A stretch of 8,518 nt of DNA from Bacteroidales bacterium UBA4318 (GTDB lineage: Bacteria; Bacteroidota; Bacteroidia; Bacteroidales; UBA932): the NCBI GenBank assembly GCA_002393895.1, contig DGUE01000055.1, forward strand, positions 1 through 8,518. Direction: 5' to 3'. The position numbers and the translations under genes were made by a program. The notes under the pieces were generated by a model that was not told the DNA's origin, searched no databases, and saw nothing but the letters and a program-made list of their open reading frames with translations. The first letter of the stretch is position 1. The number at the start of each line of letters is the position of its first letter. Below, one piece after another: positions 7,530-8,518 of this stretch.

Positions 7530-7589
7530 CCACAAACCCCCTCGAAACGCCACCCTCGTGGTCAAAACAGGCCTCCAGTGACCACGACC
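7497..7589. repeat. Right REP doublet (two hairpin units, 52-bp period)
   Basis: This is the direct repeat of 6454-6546, 91 of 93 bases identical (C6456 against T7499; G6526 against A7569). Hairpin arms GTGGTCA/TGACCAC are at 7506-7512 with 7527-7533 and 7558-7564 with 7579-7585; the second copy again has the extra C-G pair (7557 with 7586). The same 15-nt spacer lies at 7534-7548. The first unit overlaps the 3' end of the transposase gene, whose stop codon is 7527-7529, the first three bases of the right hairpin arm. As RNA, these hairpins would sit at the 3' end of the transposase mRNA. Confidence 0.9.
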
Positions 7590-7600
7590 CCCGGGGAATG

Positions 7601-7632
7601 CAAAAAGGCCCGGACGAATCCGGGCCTTTTTG
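7601..7632 (-). terminator. Perfect hairpin terminator behind tRNA-Gly, possibly bidirectional
   Basis: A perfect 14-bp inverted repeat (CAAAAAGGCCCGGA and its complement) with loop CGAA. The arm starts one base past the 3' end of tRNA-Gly on the minus strand, with a T-run at the end of that strand's arm. The mirror-image A/T runs mean it could also stop transcripts coming from the transposase side. Confidence 0.88.
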
Positions 7633-7703
7633 AGCAGGATAAGGGAGTCGAACCCTCCTCCTTGGCTTGGGAAGCCAATGCACTACCGATGTGCTAATCC
7701 TGC
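7633..7703 (-). tRNA. tRNA-Gly (anticodon CCC)
   Basis: A 71-nt cloverleaf folds on the minus strand. The acceptor stem GCAGGAT/ATCCTGC is perfect, the D stem is GCAC/GTGC, and the anticodon stem TTGGC/GCCAA encloses the loop TTCCCAA with anticodon CCC (complement at 7669-7671). The T arm is GAGGG-TTCGACT-CCCTT with one G-U pair. The discriminator is U, the usual base for glycine tRNAs. CCA is not encoded. It decodes GGG glycine codons. Confidence 0.95.
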
Positions 7704-7714
7704 AAATGTGGATG

Positions 7715-7745
7715 CAAACATAGGCAAAATTTTTGTAATAGCCAA
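7715..7745 (-). promoter_or_regulatory. Putative tRNA-Gly promoter
   Basis: On the minus strand, TATGTTTG (7715-7722) matches the -7 consensus TAnnTTTG exactly, 11 bp ahead of the tRNA. Nineteen bp further upstream lies TTGG (7742-7745), an imperfect -33 box. It interleaves with the secA promoter on the other strand. Confidence 0.55.
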
Positions 7746-7762
7746 TATTATACTTAAATTTG
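7732..7762 (+). promoter_or_regulatory. secA promoter, full Bacteroidetes consensus
   Basis: TTTG at 7732-7735 is followed after exactly 19 bp by TAAATTTG at 7755-7762, matching the Bacteroidetes housekeeping sigma consensus TTTG-N19-21-TAnnTTTG in both boxes and spacing. Transcription should begin near 7769, giving a leader of about 17 nt before the secA ATG. Confidence 0.8.
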
Positions 7763-7785
7763 CAGACTACACTATTATTATAAAT

Positions 7786-8518
7786 ATGGCATTAGCAGAC
7801 GTTATCAAAGCATTGTTCGGATCCAAGGCCGACCGCGACTACAAGGCAGTCAAACCGCTTCTGAACAAGATCCTTGCAGCATACGACGAAATTGACAAAT
7901 TGTCAGCAGACGAACTCCGTGCCCATTCGGCCAAACTCCGCGCCCATCTGAAGGAGGTTGAAAAGCCCTTTGAGGACCGTATCGCGGAAATCAAGCTCGA
8001 ACTGGACAAAAACATACCCGTTTCCGAAAAAGAGAAACTCGCCACGGAGTCGGACAAACTAGTGAAAGACGAGGATGAAGCCATCGAGAAGGCGCTTACT
8101 GAAATCCTCCCGGAGGCATTCGCCATAGTCAAGTCCACCGCCCGCCGCCTTGCGCAGAACGAAACCATCGAGGTGCAGGCCAACGACTTCGACCGCACCC
8201 TTGCCGCAACGCACGACTTTGTCACCATTGACGGCGACAAGGCCGTCTACCACAACAAGTGGGTTGCCGGCGGCAATGAAATTACCTGGGACATGGTGCA
8301 CTACGATGTGCAGCTCATAGGCGGTATCGCCCTCCATGAGGGCAAGATTGCGGAAATGGCAACCGGTGAAGGTAAGACCCTGGTGGCAACCCTCCCCGTG
8401 TTCCTGAATGCACTTGCGGGAAAAGGCGTTCACGTGGTTACCGTCAACGATTACCTTTCCAAGCGTGACTCCGAGTGGATGGGCCCCCTCTACATGTTCC
8501 ACGGCCTCAGCGTGGACT
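7786..8518 (+). CDS. secA: Preprotein translocase ATPase SecA, N-terminal part
   Basis: The first 244 codons of SecA are present, the ATPase motor that drives unfolded preproteins through the SecYEG channel at the inner membrane. The sequence begins [20 protein letters not shown]. It contains the Walker A motif ATGEGKT (192-198) within [18 protein letters not shown], preceded by [11 protein letters not shown] (172-182) and followed by [14 protein letters not shown] (220-233), all diagnostic of SecA. Compared with E. coli SecA there is a charged helical insert near residues 57-108, as in Bacteroidetes SecA proteins, which run to about 1,100 residues; the rest lies beyond the window. The ATG is the first in frame after the consensus promoter and sits in an A/T-rich leader without Shine-Dalgarno. 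It is transcribed away from tRNA-Gly. Its export substrates would include the two lipoproteins in this window. Confidence 0.97.
   Translation, partial: MALADVIKALFGSKADRDYKAVKPLLNKILAAYDEIDKLSADELRAHSAKLRAHLKEVEKPFEDRIAEIKLELDKNIPVSEKEKLATESDKLVKDEDEAIEKALTEILPEAFAIVKSTARRLAQNETIEVQANDFDRTLAATHDFVTIDGDKAVYHNKWVAGGNEITWDMVHYDVQLIGGIALHEGKIAEMATGEGKTLVATLPVFLNALAGKGVHVVTVNDYLSKRDSEWMGPLYMFHGLSVD

Larger units (their letters stand above)
6454..7589 (+). mobile_element. REP-REP / RAYT / REP-REP unit
   Basis: The segment consists of a HUH transposase gene bracketed by two near-identical 93-bp direct repeats, each a doublet of REP-like hairpins. This is the arrangement expected of a REP-associated tyrosine transposase and its REP substrates (a 'REPtron'-like unit). 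There are no long terminal inverted repeats and no evident target-site duplication, which fits single-strand HUH chemistry rather than DDE transposition. It sits between a lipoprotein gene and the tRNA-Gly terminator, interrupting neither. The boundaries given are those of the direct repeats; true cleavage sites cannot be read from one copy. The coding part is more A+T-rich than its surroundings (25 of 60 G+C at 6721-6780 against 42 of 60 at 5881-5940). Confidence 0.82.

Noticed and set aside
6454..7589. Repeats considered as a CRISPR array
   Set aside because: There are only two units per side, the inter-unit spacer is identical in both doublets rather than unique, and no cas genes are present.
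7601..7703. tRNA-Gly considered as an integration site for the neighbouring element
   Set aside because: The tRNA and its terminator are intact, no tRNA fragment is repeated at the other end of the element, and HUH transposases do not use tRNA att sites.

Overview
The window looks like a chromosomal piece of a moderately GC-rich member of the Bacteroidales (Bacteroidota). Reasons: promoters fit the Bacteroidetes pattern TTTG-N19-TAnnTTTG; starts lack Shine-Dalgarno sequences and sit behind A/T-rich leaders; one lipoprotein has a DUF4493-like plus DUF6359-like architecture typical of gut and rumen Bacteroidales; SecA carries an insert of the Bacteroidetes type; and a REP-associated transposase of Bacteroidetes type is present. 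Neither tRNA encodes CCA. Genus cannot be fixed from the sequence.

Layout. 1-1905 (minus): fabD (malonyl-CoA:ACP transacylase) followed after 25 bp by the 5' part of nifJ (pyruvate:ferredoxin oxidoreductase, cut by the window edge); together they join acetyl-CoA production and fatty-acid synthesis. 1906-2098: a compact divergent region with a promoter for fabD, a promoter for tRNA-Arg(CCG) on the plus strand, the tRNA, and a perfect hairpin terminator also placed to end the next minus-strand gene. 2117-5017 (minus): a 966-residue two-repeat M16 zinc metallopeptidase made as a lipoprotein. 5018-5268: a structured divergent intergenic region with a strong hairpin, a long AT-rich inverted repeat and four copies of TTTAAGTTT. 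5269-6375 (plus): a DUF4493/DUF6359-like lipoprotein of unknown function.

6376-7589 holds the most interesting locus: a self-contained REP/RAYT unit. A 323-residue HUH single-strand DNA transposase (H-F-H motif, candidate catalytic Tyr134, C-terminal helix-turn-helix) is flanked on each side by a doublet of REP-like hairpins with a 52-bp period. The two 93-bp flanks are direct repeats differing at only two positions. The transposase stop codon and its last eleven residues lie inside the first downstream REP, so gene and substrate are physically fused. The gene is visibly more A+T-rich than its neighbours.

7601-8518: a hairpin terminator and tRNA-Gly(CCC) on the minus strand, then interleaved divergent promoters, the right-hand one a textbook Bacteroidetes promoter that drives secA, of which the first 244 codons are present.
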